64,000 nt of DNA from Pseudomonas eucalypticola (GCF_013374995.1 NZ_CP056030.1:2946501-3010500); one strand, 5' to 3'; shown: positions 10,069 through 20,626, counted from the stretch's first letter. A program made the numbers and translations. Notes: generated from the sequence alone by a model not told the origin.

Positions 10069-10887
10069 ATGGTCGACTATGCCTTTGATAATAACGAAAC
10101 CGAACTGGCGCGCTTGATGCACCAGGCCCGTGTTCTGGAACCCACCACTGCCAGACTGCTGGACGCCATGGACCTGAAGCCCGGCATGCAGGTGCTGGAC
10201 CTGGGCTGCGGCGCCGGCGACGTCACCCTACTGGCGGCGCGCAAGGTGGGCCGCCGCGGTCACGTGACAGGCATCGACATCAGCGACGCCGCGCTTGCAC
10301 TCGCCACCCGGCGGGCCCGTGCGGCGCGGCTGCCGCAGGTGCGGTTCGAGAAAAGCGCTATTGCCGACTTCGCAAGCGGGCACCGCTATGACGCGGTGGT
10401 AGGCCGCTACATCATGATCCACCAAGCAGACCCTGTGGCGTTCCTGCGCCAGGCCGCCAGGCTGGTCAAGCCAGGGGGCGTGCTGGGGTTGCATGAGATC
10501 GTGCTGGCCCACCCTTTTCTGGAGGTTCACCCGCCGGTCCCGGAATGGAACAAGGTGGGCCGCTGGATCGTCGACGCCCTGACCTATGCGGCGCAGAAGC
10601 CCAAGGCAGCCATGCTGATGGTGCAGTATTTCGCCGAAGCAGGCCTGCCGGCGCCGGTGCTGCTGGGTGAACGGCCGATGGGCGGCGACGCTCAATCGCC
10701 GCTGTTTCAATGGGCCGTTCAAGGGGTTGGCGGGGTGTTGCCACACTTGGTCAAGCTGGGCAAGGTGGTCGAGGGCGGGGTGGATCTGAACGCGCTGGAA
10801 GCTCGGTTGCGCAGGAACACGCTGCGTGCTCAGGCGCAATTGATCGGGCCGTTGCAGGTGACGGCATGGACAAAGATCGCGGGCTGA
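10069..10887 (+). CDS. Class I SAM-dependent methyltransferase (272 aa)
   Basis: Motif I VLDLGCGAGDV (about residues 42-52), an acidic ribose-binding strand VTGIDIS and a post-I GRYIMIHQ region define a Rossmann-type methyltransferase of the methyltransf_25/31 kind. The second half (about residues 140-272) is helical and could form the acceptor pocket; the substrate cannot be read from sequence. ATG follows GAGGAGC with good spacing, 16 bp after the RpfF-like gene, so the two are very likely one transcript. A plausible but unproven idea is methylation of the RpfF-like product, giving a methyl ester or O-methyl fatty acid. Confidence 0.85.
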   Translation: MVDYAFDNNETELARLMHQARVLEPTTARLLDAMDLKPGMQVLDLGCGAGDVTLLAARKVGRRGHVTGIDISDAALALATRRARAARLPQVRFEKSAIADFASGHRYDAVVGRYIMIHQADPVAFLRQAARLVKPGGVLGLHEIVLAHPFLEVHPPVPEWNKVGRWIVDALTYAAQKPKAAMLMVQYFAEAGLPAPVLLGERPMGGDAQSPLFQWAVQGVGGVLPHLVKLGKVVEGGVDLNALEARLRRNTLRAQAQLIGPLQVTAWTKIAG

Positions 10888-11042
10888 GGGGCGGGTGGTG
10901 CCTGTCGATGGGTGCTGTTGCCGTGACTCCTGTTGCGGCATCCATTAACGGCGACACGCTGGGTCACCCCGACCACAGGCGGTATTCGCAGAGCGCTCCC
11001 TGCGAACGCCTACGCCTGCGAGTCCCCGAGCCGTATGGTGGG

Positions 11043-14000
11043 TTATAGGATCCAGATACCACGAACATAGAATGTATGTAGGTTGGCGTTATTTTCTCCA
11101 CCTCCATTCAAATCTTTCATCCACCAATTGCCGGCGGAATGGACCTGACCTGACCAGCTCATACCGTCCGAGTTGACGGCTGGACTGGAGGTCCAGCCAA
11201 TGTTATAGGCCACCGAAGGTTGCTCGGCCGTGTAGTTATTGAATAACAGCCTGAGTTCGTTCAGGGATGGTAAACGAATACCATACTGGTTCAAGACGGC
11301 CTGGATATTAGTCATGTTGCTGGCAACACCGGTATTCACCCAAACCGTTACGCCCGATACCGTCAGGGTATGGCTGGCGGTATTGCCTCTACCGTCTCGC
11401 ACCGTCATTTGAATCTGGCCATTACCTGCCGCTCTGACCTTCCCGTAGGCATCAATGCTGGCCACGTGGGTATTACTGGAGGAGTAAGCGTAGGGCGGTG
11501 TGCCACCGGTAGCCGTTCGAGTGTAAGTCGCAAAGCTGGGCGGGTTGGCAGGCGGCCGATTACTGGCCACGTGATAGTTGCTGGTTGATAAGGTGACGTT
11601 CGAGCCAAAACTCAACGCCGCCACCGTGATAGTAATGCTCCAAGAGGTCGAGATAAGCCCGGAACCATAGTCGGCTTCTGCAGTAAAAGAGTGGCTGCCG
11701 GTGGCCAAGCCTTGGGCTACATAGGACCAACTGCCGGATGAGCTGACCGTAAGCGTGGTCAATCGGGTCCCATTGTCCCGAATATGGATGCGATGATCAG
11801 TTACCGCCGTCCCGGATAGCGTGAGGGTCGTCAACGTGGTTGAGCCACCATTGGACACCGCGCCGTTTGCGTCATGCGCGCTGGTGATCACTGGACGTAG
11901 ATCCGCCACCACCGACAAGGTACGCGGCGGCGATACCAGCCCCGTGCCGTACAGGGCAGTAGCGTTCAACGTGTAGCTGCCCGCCGTCAGACCTTGCACC
12001 ACACGGCTCCAGCCCCCGGCTTCATCGGTCACGGCTACTCCTTTACTGATGCCATTGGCGTAGATATCCACGTTACCGCCTGCGCTTGCGCTTCCCGACA
12101 CCGTCACGCTGTTCTCGAAAGTCGTACCGCCGTCAACAATTTCGCTTCGCAAGTCCCGTACACTGGTGATAGTCGGCCTGACATCCGCCAGTGTGGTAAA
12201 CGTCCTGGCAGGGGAAACCAAACTGGGGTCATAGCTGGCCACCGCCGTCAGCACATGTGCGCCGGTCGCCAACGCGGTGACCTCCCGGCTCCAGATGCCT
12301 GCGGCATTGACGGGCGCCGCCCCCTTGTTCACCCCCTGGTCGAAAACTTCCACCTGCTGGCTGGCCGTGGCCGTGCCCGTCACCGTGACGCTCGTGGCAA
12401 AGGTCGCGCCGTTCTGAGGGATTTCGTTATTGGCAGGGTCCTTGACCGAGGTGATAAGCGGTTGGATCAGCGCGATCGTTTTCACGGTATAGCTTTTGAC
12501 CGGCAGCACTTTGGCTTCTGCTTCGTTGGCATTGGCGCTGGTGTCGACGCTCACCTTGGCTTCGACCCGCAACGTCGTACCGTCCTTGAGTTGTTGCAAC
12601 TGGGTCCGCGACGCCGTGCGCACAAACCCGGCCGTGGTTTCACTGGCACTCACTGCCGCGCCCGTGGCCAGGGTGAGGGTCAGCGCCGAGCCATCCAGGT
12701 TTTGCCCCACCAGCTTCAGCCAGACCTTTTGCCCCACGCCGATCAGCGGCCAGACCGGAATCCGGACGTCGGCGTCGGCCGTCAGCCCCAGCACATCCAG
12801 CACATCCCCCACGGCATCGGGCATCAGCGGCGTAGGCAGGTCACCTGGGGCGAAATCCAGCACCCGCACGGCAACGACCGGCGAGTTGATCACCGTCGAG
12901 CCCCGGATCAGCGCATACACCACCTGCACCCCGTGGTTGAGGTTGGCGGCGATCGCTTTCGCCGAGATCTGGAACACCACTGTCTTCGCCTCATTACCCG
13001 ACTGCCAAGGCAAAGGTGGGGTGCCATCACCCTCGGTGCCCGTCCAGAACTGGGCGATCTGGTCGTCCAACAGCATGTCGTCGAACGCCACCGTCACCTG
13101 GGTCCCGCGCGGCACATCGCCGGGTTTGAGCTCGCCGTTGGCGCTAAGGTGTTCCACCCGAGGCGGTGGCAGCTCGATCGCCGTTTGCTTGCCCACCTGG
13201 ACGCTCAGGTCGGCAGACAAGCCGATGAACGTTGCCCCCCGCTGGATGCTTTAGTTCACTGTCGCGGTGCCGCCCAGGTTGGCCTCGACCTGCGCCTTCG
13301 CAATCCTGAACTCAGGCTTCTCCGCCGTCTCGTCGACGATCTTCCGATCGCCATACACCCCGGCGATGCTACCCTGCCAGTGGTAGTACACCACGTCCCC
13401 GGGCACCACCTGCACCGCCGCCGGCAACACCAGCAGCGCGCCTTCGGCCGGCACGTTTTCCGGCAACAGCACGCCGTCCTGGGCCTCTGGCAAGGTCGGC
13501 GCGGGGTACAGCGCTTGCCAGGTGCCGACCCTGACCACGGCCACGTCCGACTGCCGCCGGGCGCCGCCGGCAGTCACCGTGTAGCTCACGGTCGCCAGGC
13601 GGCCATCCAGTTGGTTGACGTAGAGCGTTTCCACCTCGAAGCGCAGAACGGTGTTTTCTTCGTTCTTGCTCAGGGTGTGTTCGATCTGCCGCAGCACCGG
13701 CTGGCCGCTGGCCGAGGTCCCGGTCCAGGTCAGCATGACCAGGTCGCCTTCGTGCATGGGCACATAGGGCAGGACATCGATGCGCGCCGGGGCATCGATC
13801 GGCAGCTGGCCGCCAGGGGCGTCGACCACCACGGGCGCGGCCAGGTCCACCACCTCACCGTCCACCCGTAACGTGATGCGCTTGGAGCGAATCGGCGGCA
13901 CGTCGTCGGCCAGCGCGGCCATCCAGGCCCGCCAGGCCTTGCGGACCCTGCCGCGCTGGCCCGGGACGCGCGCCACCACGGTGTAATACACCGCGGCGCT

Positions 14001-15128
14001 GCTTTGCGCCAGACGCGCCAGCACCTCGTAAGGGATCTTGAACGTCAGGGGCCGGCCAACGACTTTGACGTCATCGTAGTAGTGTTCGAGGACCGCTGCC
14101 CCATCGCGGGTGGTGCCCCGCACGGTGAGTTCGATCGTGTCACCCAGCCGGACGTACACGCCGTCGACCATGATCCCCGCCGTGGCGGGATTACCTCCCA
14201 GCGAGTCCAGGTGCAAGCGAAATTCCCCAGGCTGGCCGCTCTCGGCTTCCTCGATCCACAGTGCAGACAGCGGGTTGTCGTTGGCGTCTACCTCCACCCA
14301 GGTCGGCATCGACCAACGCCGGCCGTTGCTGTCCTCGGAGTGGTTGTACACCTCGTCGCGCACCCGGTAGACCACCTCCAGGCGCTCGGCGTCGCCGGCC
14401 AGTTCCAGGACGTCCTTGGGAATCACGAACGTCAACGTGCCCCCCGGCTGGGCCTGTTCGGCGGTGAGGGTGAATTCGGTTGGCACGCCGCCCCAGGTGA
14501 TCACGACCACATCGCGCACGCGAATGTGCGGGTAGGCCTCGATCTGCAGCACAACGTCTTCGAGCTTGTCGAACACGGGCTTGGGCACGACCGGTGCCTT
14601 CAGGTTCTGGTGGCCCGGCAGCGGGTCCTCATCAGTGCCCCCCGGGCGCGACAGCTTGATCAGCGCGGTGGCTATTGCCGACGGCGTCTCGTTGTCACCC
14701 GGCCGCGTGACTTCGAAGAAGAACGCCGCCTGGGCAGGCTGCGGCACCCCTTCGGTGAGGTACAGCACCAGGGGATGGGCGTTGTTGAGGACCTCATCGT
14801 CCATATTGACGTCGCTGGCTTTGACGATGTAGCGGTGGACGCGGATGTATTCGCTGGGGTCGCCACTGGCGGGCCCGTTCTTCCAGCGGACGGCCACCAC
14901 GTCGCCTTCGCGCTTGCGGTCGTAATTAAGCTCCACGGGCAGGCCCAGGTCCGGCACGATCATGTCGTGGTTGATGCCGGCATCGCCGGGAATCCAGTCG
15001 CCGTTGGGGTCTTGCACCAACACCTTGAACGTGTCGCCGACCAGGATGCGCAGCTTGGTTTCGGGGATGGCAGGCAGCACCCGAGGCACTGGCTGGGGGT
15101 GGATATAGGTGATGGGAAAACGGGCCAT
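11043..15128 (-). pseudogene. Ig-like repeat protein, inverted-repeat copy with nonsense codon (1361 codons)
   Basis: The first 989 codons are nearly identical to the 5315 gene. Codon 626 is TAA (13253-13251), where the other copy has TAC. The frame is otherwise open to 11043, so a single base separates it from an intact 1361-residue protein. Residues after 990 are unique: two or three Big-type domains (GGWSRVVQG, GSWSYVAQG), a PPYAYSSS/TVRDGRG segment and a Trp-rich end (LPSLNELRLL, GWTSSP, WMKDLNG) resembling the C-type-lectin-like tip of invasins and the tail of the 716-5095 protein. A 625-residue truncated product may still be made. A sequencing or assembly error is possible, since the arms are long and near identical. 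Confidence 0.8.
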
Positions 15129-15224
15129 GGTCGCGTTCTCGGCAAAGGGAGAGGCTTGCATGAGACGCCTGAAAGGCCGGACGGCGAAACTGTTACATCT
15201 GACAGTGGGCAAGGTGCTATCAGT
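12160..15224 (-). repeat. Right arm of 3,065-bp inverted repeat
   Basis: This is the reverse-complement partner of 5219-8283. The spacer between arms is 8284-12159 (3,876 bp) and carries the tails of both Ig-like genes plus the hydratase-methyltransferase unit. Both arms end at the same codon phase, so recombination between them keeps both reading frames. Confidence 0.93.
15190..15205 (-). promoter_or_regulatory. Lux-box-like dyad upstream of the 15128 gene
   Basis: On the minus strand it reads CTGTCAGATGTAACAG and ends 61 bp before the ATG at 15128, matching the site in the other arm. It lies 24 bp from a second dyad serving the divergent 15304 gene. Confidence 0.58.
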
Positions 15225-15229
15225 CTTGA

Positions 15230-15245
15230 CTGTCAACTCTGACAG
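15230..15245 (+). promoter_or_regulatory. Lux-box-like dyad upstream of the 15304 gene
   Basis: CTGTCAACTCTGACAG lies just outside the inverted repeat and ends 58 bp before the ATG at 15304. TAGCCT at 15269-15274 is a possible -10, 23 bp after the site. Because it is outside the repeat arm, its match to the other sites is not explained by the duplication. Confidence 0.6.
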
Positions 15246-15303
15246 GTGGCGGCTCAGGCGGCTCGGCGTAGCCTGAGTGCTCGCCCAACCCGAGGATTGA
15301 ACC

Positions 15304-16347
15304 ATGACCAAGCACTTGACCACTGCAGAATACGTTTCCCACCGTCGGCCCATCGCACGCCGTGCCAATGAACTACCCGCGCCGGTGATCGATGAGGCCG
15401 TGGACGGTAAGCTGACCCTGGCTGCCTTGAGCAAGGGCCTGACGTTTCGCATACCACCGTTCGAAGGCATGCAGCCGGGGGATCAATTCCAGGCGATGAT
15501 GTCCAGCATGGATGCCGCCTTTGGTGGGCAGGCGCTGGTTTCCGAGTCGGGGGAGGCCACCTTCCACGTTCCAGCCGAGCGCGCCCTGAAGTTCGCCCAT
15601 CAGGTCATAGAGGTCTATTACCTTTATCATATGGAAATCAATTCGCCCCCGACCAAGATTGCAGCAGCGGTCGAAACATGGCCTGTGTCCATACCCGAGG
15701 CGATTGACGGGCGTCTGCCCTGGCCGGCAGTGATTGGCGGCGTTACCTTGCAGACCCCCGCGTACCCCGAGATGGCTGAAGGCGACGTCGTTTCGCTGTA
15801 CTGGTTGGGGACAGGCCTGGACGGTAGCTTTGTTCGTCATGCCGAGGTCCAGAACGAAGACGTCGGCAAGCCGCTCGAGTGGACGATACAGAATACCTAC
15901 ACCTACCCCCACGCAGGGGGAGAGGTCCGGGCGTTTTACTCCGTCAATCACCTGGGCCGTGAACGCTTCAGCCCACGGTCCATTTTTACCTTGGCACGGG
16001 GCATCTTGAATACCGTGGCCGACGGTCAGGAAGACGGCTATACCGTCCCAGCGTATGCTGAAGCCGTACAAGGTAAACTGGTCATGACCCTGCCCCCTTA
16101 CGAGTCGATGGCCGAAGGCGACTGGGTCACGTTGCTGGTCGATCTGGCAAATGCCCGTCCCGTCAGCTTGCTGTATCAACTGCAGCACGTGAGCGTTGAC
16201 AAGGGTTTGGTTGGCCAGCCGTTGACCTGGGGCATCGCCCATGACGGTGATAGCCAGATAACCACCCAGATCACCACCCAGGTGGTCGTCGAGCGGCAAG
16301 GAAAAGAGGCGCTGAGCACGGACCCCGTGATGTTGACTGTTGGATGA
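15304..16347 (+). CDS. Short Ig-like repeat protein (347 aa)
   Basis: A smaller member of the same family: three repeats open with ELPAPVIDEAVDGKL, WPVSIPEAIDGRL and TVPAYAEAVQGKL, each followed by a GDxxxxxW-like strand. It lacks the Big-type and lectin-like tail of the large members and has no signal peptide. ATG at 15304 follows GAGGATTGAACC. It is divergent from the 15128 gene, with a dyad site for each. It ends 234 bp before selA; that gap has no convincing gene. Function unknown. Confidence 0.78.
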   Translation: MTKHLTTAEYVSHRRPIARRANELPAPVIDEAVDGKLTLAALSKGLTFRIPPFEGMQPGDQFQAMMSSMDAAFGGQALVSESGEATFHVPAERALKFAHQVIEVYYLYHMEINSPPTKIAAAVETWPVSIPEAIDGRLPWPAVIGGVTLQTPAYPEMAEGDVVSLYWLGTGLDGSFVRHAEVQNEDVGKPLEWTIQNTYTYPHAGGEVRAFYSVNHLGRERFSPRSIFTLARGILNTVADGQEDGYTVPAYAEAVQGKLVMTLPPYESMAEGDWVTLLVDLANARPVSLLYQLQHVSVDKGLVGQPLTWGIAHDGDSQITTQITTQVVVERQGKEALSTDPVMLTVG

Positions 16348-16581
16348 AACCAGGGCGTGCAGGCGTACCCGTGCGCCTGCCGGCACAAGGCTCAGCAGTT
16401 GCGCGTTGGCATCGAGCAGTTCAGCCAATGCACCGCGGTCAGCTGCATCCAACTGCACCCTCCCCAGGAGGCGCCGGGTACGGCCCCCCCCGTTCCACCG
16501 CCCACACGATTTGAGGGTAGCGCGTTTCCCCATTGGCCAGCACCGGCTACGCTGTGGGGGTACCTGAACGGGAGCCCCCTG

Positions 16582-17979
16582 ATGCCGCCACACCTGCCCT
16601 CGGTCGACAGCCTGCTGCGCCACCCCGCGTGCCACCTGTTGATCGCCCGCTATGGCCGCCCGGCCACCTTGACGGCGCTGCGCCAGTTGCTGGATGACCT
16701 GCGCCAGGCCAGCGAGCTGGACGCGGCCGAGCAGGGCGCGGAGTTATTGCTGGGGCGCTTGAGCGAGCGGCTGGCCATGCAGCACCGCAGCCGCGTGCGC
16801 CGGGTGTTCAACCTCACCGGCACCGTGTTGCACACCAACCTGGGCCGCGCCTTGCTGCCCGAGGAAGCCGTGGAGGCGGTACAGACGGCTGCGCGTTACC
16901 CGTTGAACCTTGAGTTCGACCTGGCCACCGGCAGGCGCGGCGACCGCGACGACCTGATCGAGGGACTGATCCGTGAGCTGACCGGTGCCGAGGCGGTGAC
17001 GGTGGTGAACAATAACGCCGCCGCCGTGCTGTTGACCCTCAATAGCCTGGGCGCACGCAAGGAAGGAATCATCTCGCGTGGTGAGTTGATCGAGATTGGC
17101 GGCGCCTTCCGCATCCCCGACATCATGGCCCGCGCCGGTGTGAAACTGCACGAGGTCGGCACCACCAACCGTACCCACGCCCGCGACTATGAAGCGGCCA
17201 TCAACCCGCGCACCGGGCTGCTGATGCGCGTTCACCGCAGCAATTACAGCATCGAAGGTTTCACTGCCCAGGTGCCCACCGCCGAGCTGGCGAAGATTGC
17301 CCATCAGCAAACCCTGCCGCTGCTGGAGGACCTGGGCAGCGGTAGCCTGCTGGACCTGACCCGCTGGGGCCTGCCCGCCGAGCCCACTGTGCGCCAGGCA
17401 CTGGCCGACGGGGCTGACGTGGTGACCTTCAGCGGCGACAAGTTATTGGGCGGCCCGCAAGCTGGGCTGATCGTGGGGCGCAAGGCACTGATCGCGAAGA
17501 TCAAGAAGAACCCTCTCAAGCGTGCCCTGCGCGTCGACAAACTGACCCTGGCGGCACTGGAAGCCGTGCTAGGCCTGTACCGTGACCCCGACCGCTTGGC
17601 CGAACGCCTGCCCAGCCTGCGCCTGCTCACCCGGCCCGGCCCGGACATTATCGCCCAGGCCGAGCGCCTGCGCGGCGCCGTGGCCCAGGCGCTGGGGCAG
17701 GGCTGGACCGTGTCGGTGCAGCCGGCGCTGGGCATGATCGGCAGCGGCAGCCAGCCGGTGGCACGCCTGCCCAGCGGCGCCCTGTGCCTGCGCCCGCAGG
17801 TCAGCAAGCGCTTGCGCGGGCGCCAGTTGCTGGCCTTGGAAAGCGCCTTGCGGCGGTTGCCCATTGCGGTGCTGGGGCGTATCGACGATGACGCATTGTG
17901 GCTGGACCTTCGCCAGTTGGATGACGAACCCGCCTTCCTCGCCCAACTGCCAGACCTGACCGTGGAGCCCAGCCCGTGA
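16582..17979 (+). CDS. selA: L-seryl-tRNA(Sec) selenium transferase SelA
   Basis: SelA converts seryl-tRNA(Sec) to selenocysteinyl-tRNA(Sec) with selenophosphate, using PLP. The 465-residue length matches the family. The PLP lysine lies in [14 protein letters not shown] (about residue 293), and the [14 protein letters not shown] segment near residue 75 is characteristic. The start is taken at MPPHLPSV, where GGAG lies 8 bp upstream; a longer open frame to 16357 has no ribosome site and no family similarity. The stop overlaps the GTG start of selB (GTGA), so the two are translationally coupled. Confidence 0.97.
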   Translation: MPPHLPSVDSLLRHPACHLLIARYGRPATLTALRQLLDDLRQASELDAAEQGAELLLGRLSERLAMQHRSRVRRVFNLTGTVLHTNLGRALLPEEAVEAVQTAARYPLNLEFDLATGRRGDRDDLIEGLIRELTGAEAVTVVNNNAAAVLLTLNSLGARKEGIISRGELIEIGGAFRIPDIMARAGVKLHEVGTTNRTHARDYEAAINPRTGLLMRVHRSNYSIEGFTAQVPTAELAKIAHQQTLPLLEDLGSGSLLDLTRWGLPAEPTVRQALADGADVVTFSGDKLLGGPQAGLIVGRKALIAKIKKNPLKRALRVDKLTLAALEAVLGLYRDPDRLAERLPSLRLLTRPGPDIIAQAERLRGAVAQALGQGWTVSVQPALGMIGSGSQPVARLPSGALCLRPQVSKRLRGRQLLALESALRRLPIAVLGRIDDDALWLDLRQLDDEPAFLAQLPDLTVEPSP

Positions 17980-19889
17980 TCATCGGCACCGCCGGCCATA
18001 TCGACCATGGCAAGACCGCGCTGCTGACGGCCTTGACCGGCCAGGGCGGTGACCGACGCCGCGAGGAGCGCGAACGCGGGATCACCATCGACCTGGGCTA
18101 TCAGTACGCGGTGCTGGAGCGCGACGCTGCGCCCACCGGTTTCATCGACGTGCCAGGCCATGAACGCTTCATCCACAACATGCTCGCTGGGGCCCAGGGC
18201 ATCGATCTGGTGCTACTGGTGGTGGCCGCCGACGACGGCGTCATGCCCCAGACCCGCGAACACCTGGCCATTGTCGAGTTGCTGGGCATACCGCAGTTGC
18301 TGGTGGTCATCAGCAAAAGCGACCGGGTCACGCCAGCGCGCGTGCGTGAGGTGCAGGGCCAGGTGGCGCGCTTGCTGGCCACCGGGCCGTATGGCGCCGC
18401 CCGGCAGATCGCGGTGTCGAGCGTGACCGGCGCCGGCATCGATACCTTGCTCAAGACCCTGGTGATGATCCAGCGCGAAGTGCGTCAGCAGCGCGATGGC
18501 GGTGGGTTTCGCCTGGGCATCGACCGCGCCTTCAGCATCGCCGGGGCCGGTGTAGTGGTGACCGGCACAGCGTTGGCCGGTCGCGTGCAGATAGGCGACC
18601 ATTTGCTGTTGGGCGCTGAAGGCCGGCCGGTGCGGGTGCGTGGGTTGCACGCGCAAAACCAGACCGTGGACACTGCCCATGCCGGGCAACGCGTCGCGCT
18701 GAACCTGGCTGGCGAGCGCGTGGCGGTGGAGCAGATCCACCGCGGTGACTGGCTGGTGCCGGATTGGCTGCACGCCCCGACGCGCCGTGTGGACATCGAC
18801 CTGTACGTACTGGCCAGTGAAACGCGCCCCTTCGAGCACTTCAGCCCGGTGCACGTGCACCTCGGCACCCAGGACGTCACCGCGCGCGTGGCGCTGCTGG
18901 AGGGACCATCGGTGGCGCCCGGTGAGCGGATGTTCGCGCAGTTGCTACTCAATGGTCCGGTGCAGGCCGTGCGTGGCGACCGCCTGGTGCTGCGCGACCA
19001 GAGTGCCCAGCGTACCCTGGGCGGCGGCAAGGTGCTGGACCCGTTCGGCCCTTCGCGCCAGCGCCGCGGCGCCCCACGGCTGGCGCAGTTGCAGGTGCTC
19101 GACAGCGCATTGAGCCTGGAAGGGGCTCTGCCGTTGTTGCTGACCAACAACGGCCAGGGCCTGGACCCGCGGCGCCTGGAACGCCAGTTCAACCGGTTGC
19201 GCGACACCTGGCGGCTGCCGCCTGGGGTGCGCGTGGTCGCCACGCGGCAAGGACCCCTGTTGTTCAATGAACACCGCTGGCAGTCGCTGAAGACCGCCTT
19301 GCTGGCGCACCTGGAGCGCTTCCACGAACTGGAAGCCGACCAGATGGGCCCCGACCGCGACCGCCTTCGTCGCTTCGCCGCCCTGCCACTGGAGCGCCCG
19401 GCGTTCATCAGCCTGGTGGACGAGCTGCTGGCCGAGGGCGCCGTGGCCGCCAGCGGCCCATGGCTGCACTTGCCCGGGCACCAGCCGCAGTTGAACGCCC
19501 AGGACGACGCCCTGTGGCAGTCGCTGCGCCCGCTGTTGGCCGAAGGCGCCTTCGACCCGCCCTGGGTGCGGGACCTGGCGGCCGCCACGGGCCGAACCGA
19601 CGCCGATGTCCGTCTGTTGCTGCGCAAGCTGGCGCGCCTGGGCCACGTGCACCAGGTGGTGCGTGACTTGTTCTACAGTGATGAGGCATTGCGGCAGATG
19701 GCGGCTATGCTGAGGCAACTGAGCACTGACGGCGGCGAGATCACCGTGGTGGCGTTTCGTGACCGCGTGGGCGTGGGTCGCAAGCGCAGCATTCAGGTGC
19801 TGGAGTTCTTCGACCGCATAGGCGTGACCCGCCGGCTGGGCGAACACCGCCGCCTGCGCCCGGCCAACCCGTTGGCGCAGGACGGCTGA
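17976..19889 (+). CDS. selB: Selenocysteine-specific elongation factor SelB
   Basis: SelB delivers selenocysteinyl-tRNA to UGA codons with a SECIS hairpin. GTP-binding motifs are visible: GHIDHGKT (residues 7-14), the Thr of RGITID, DVPGHE and SKSD. EF-Tu-like beta-barrel domains follow, and the C-terminal 250 residues form the winged-helix repeats that bind the SECIS RNA. The 637-residue length is normal. Translation starts with GTG inside the selA stop. The tRNA-Sec gene begins 9 bp after the stop. Confidence 0.97.
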   Translation: MIIGTAGHIDHGKTALLTALTGQGGDRRREERERGITIDLGYQYAVLERDAAPTGFIDVPGHERFIHNMLAGAQGIDLVLLVVAADDGVMPQTREHLAIVELLGIPQLLVVISKSDRVTPARVREVQGQVARLLATGPYGAARQIAVSSVTGAGIDTLLKTLVMIQREVRQQRDGGGFRLGIDRAFSIAGAGVVVTGTALAGRVQIGDHLLLGAEGRPVRVRGLHAQNQTVDTAHAGQRVALNLAGERVAVEQIHRGDWLVPDWLHAPTRRVDIDLYVLASETRPFEHFSPVHVHLGTQDVTARVALLEGPSVAPGERMFAQLLLNGPVQAVRGDRLVLRDQSAQRTLGGGKVLDPFGPSRQRRGAPRLAQLQVLDSALSLEGALPLLLTNNGQGLDPRRLERQFNRLRDTWRLPPGVRVVATRQGPLLFNEHRWQSLKTALLAHLERFHELEADQMGPDRDRLRRFAALPLERPAFISLVDELLAEGAVAASGPWLHLPGHQPQLNAQDDALWQSLRPLLAEGAFDPPWVRDLAAATGRTDADVRLLLRKLARLGHVHQVVRDLFYSDEALRQMAAMLRQLSTDGGEITVVAFRDRVGVGRKRSIQVLEFFDRIGVTRRLGEHRRLRPANPLAQDG

Positions 19890-19898
19890 ACATATCAA

Positions 19899-19994
19899 GG
19901 AAGGCAATCGCGCCCGGTGGCGCGGCCGGGCTTCAAACCCGGTTGGGGACGGCAGCCGTTCCCGGGCAGGTTCGACTCCGGCTGCCTTCCGCCA
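19899..19994 (+). tRNA. selC: tRNA-Sec (anticodon TCA)
   Basis: The 96-nt sequence begins GGAAGGCA and ends TGCCTTCCGCCA, giving the long 8-bp acceptor stem of tRNA-Sec with an encoded CCA. The anticodon loop CTTCAAA (19931-19937) gives TCA, which reads UGA. A long variable arm (GGGACGGCAGCCGTTCCC) and the T-arm GGTTCGACTCC follow. It completes a compact selA-selB-selC cluster. Confidence 0.96.
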
Positions 19995-20044
19995 CTTTTC
20001 ATAGCGCTGTCGTTGGGGGTGACGTGGAAAACACCCTGGCCCGG

Positions 20045-20533
20045 TCATCTTTTTTCATAGGGCAAGCTGCTTTCCAGCGCGCGCGCACCGTCCACTCTTT
20101 TGAGGGTGGCACCCGTGCTCGTTGAAGTGTCGGCGATAGCAAAATCCCCTCGCAACCGGACTTTGTTTACTTCAGCGTTAATGATTCCAACCCCGAAGCC
20201 GCTTCCTGAAATGCGCAAGGTCACGGTGCCTTTAGCAAGGTCCCTGCGCGATCCGTCTGCCGTTTTCGTTAATACGACCAGCGTGGGGTTCTTTTCGTTA
20301 GGTACGTGTGGGCCAAGGGTGAACGTGTCATTGAGCCCATCGAAGCCGAGCTCGGCCTCCAAGAGCAAGAGGTGCGGTTCGCCAATCTCGACGCTGGTTT
20401 GATCTACTTGCCCGGCAACCCCCCAAGCGGGGGAGATGGCAAAGCTCATGGTCGTGGCATGAAAATGCTTGGCGCCGAATTCCCAGTTGAATCTGCCAGT
20501 GGGCCGTTTGGTATGGTTTACTTCGTCGGACAT
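20045..20533 (-). CDS. Hypothetical protein, paralogue A next to selC (162 aa)
   Basis: I do not recognise this family. ATG at 20533 follows GGAGAAACATC. The protein is soluble-looking and beta-rich, with no signal peptide or transmembrane segment. Shared features with the next gene upstream are HWxF/NWxFG near residue 18, a following MSF, and a C-terminal strand RLRGDFAI matching LELKGSFSI, plus identical length. It runs convergent to selC, in a position (3' of a tRNA gene) where accessory genes often insert. No function is proposed. Confidence 0.7.
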   Translation of the reverse strand: MSDEVNHTKRPTGRFNWEFGAKHFHATTMSFAISPAWGVAGQVDQTSVEIGEPHLLLLEAELGFDGLNDTFTLGPHVPNEKNPTLVVLTKTADGSRRDLAKGTVTLRISGSGFGVGIINAEVNKVRLRGDFAIADTSTSTGATLKRVDGARALESSLPYEKR

Positions 20534-20626
20534 GATGTTTCTCCAGGTAGGTTCGCTATCAAACGACAGCCACCCGAGTATCAGCCTGGCGCCCCCATGC
20601 AGCTACTGATAGAAATGACAGTAGCG

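Noticed and set aside
16357..16581. N-terminal extension of selA
   Set aside because: The added 75 residues have no family similarity, and a good ribosome site precedes ATG 16582, which gives the normal SelA length.
674..16581. Island as a prophage or integrative element
   Set aside because: No integrase, terminase, capsid or transfer genes and no direct-repeat ends were seen.
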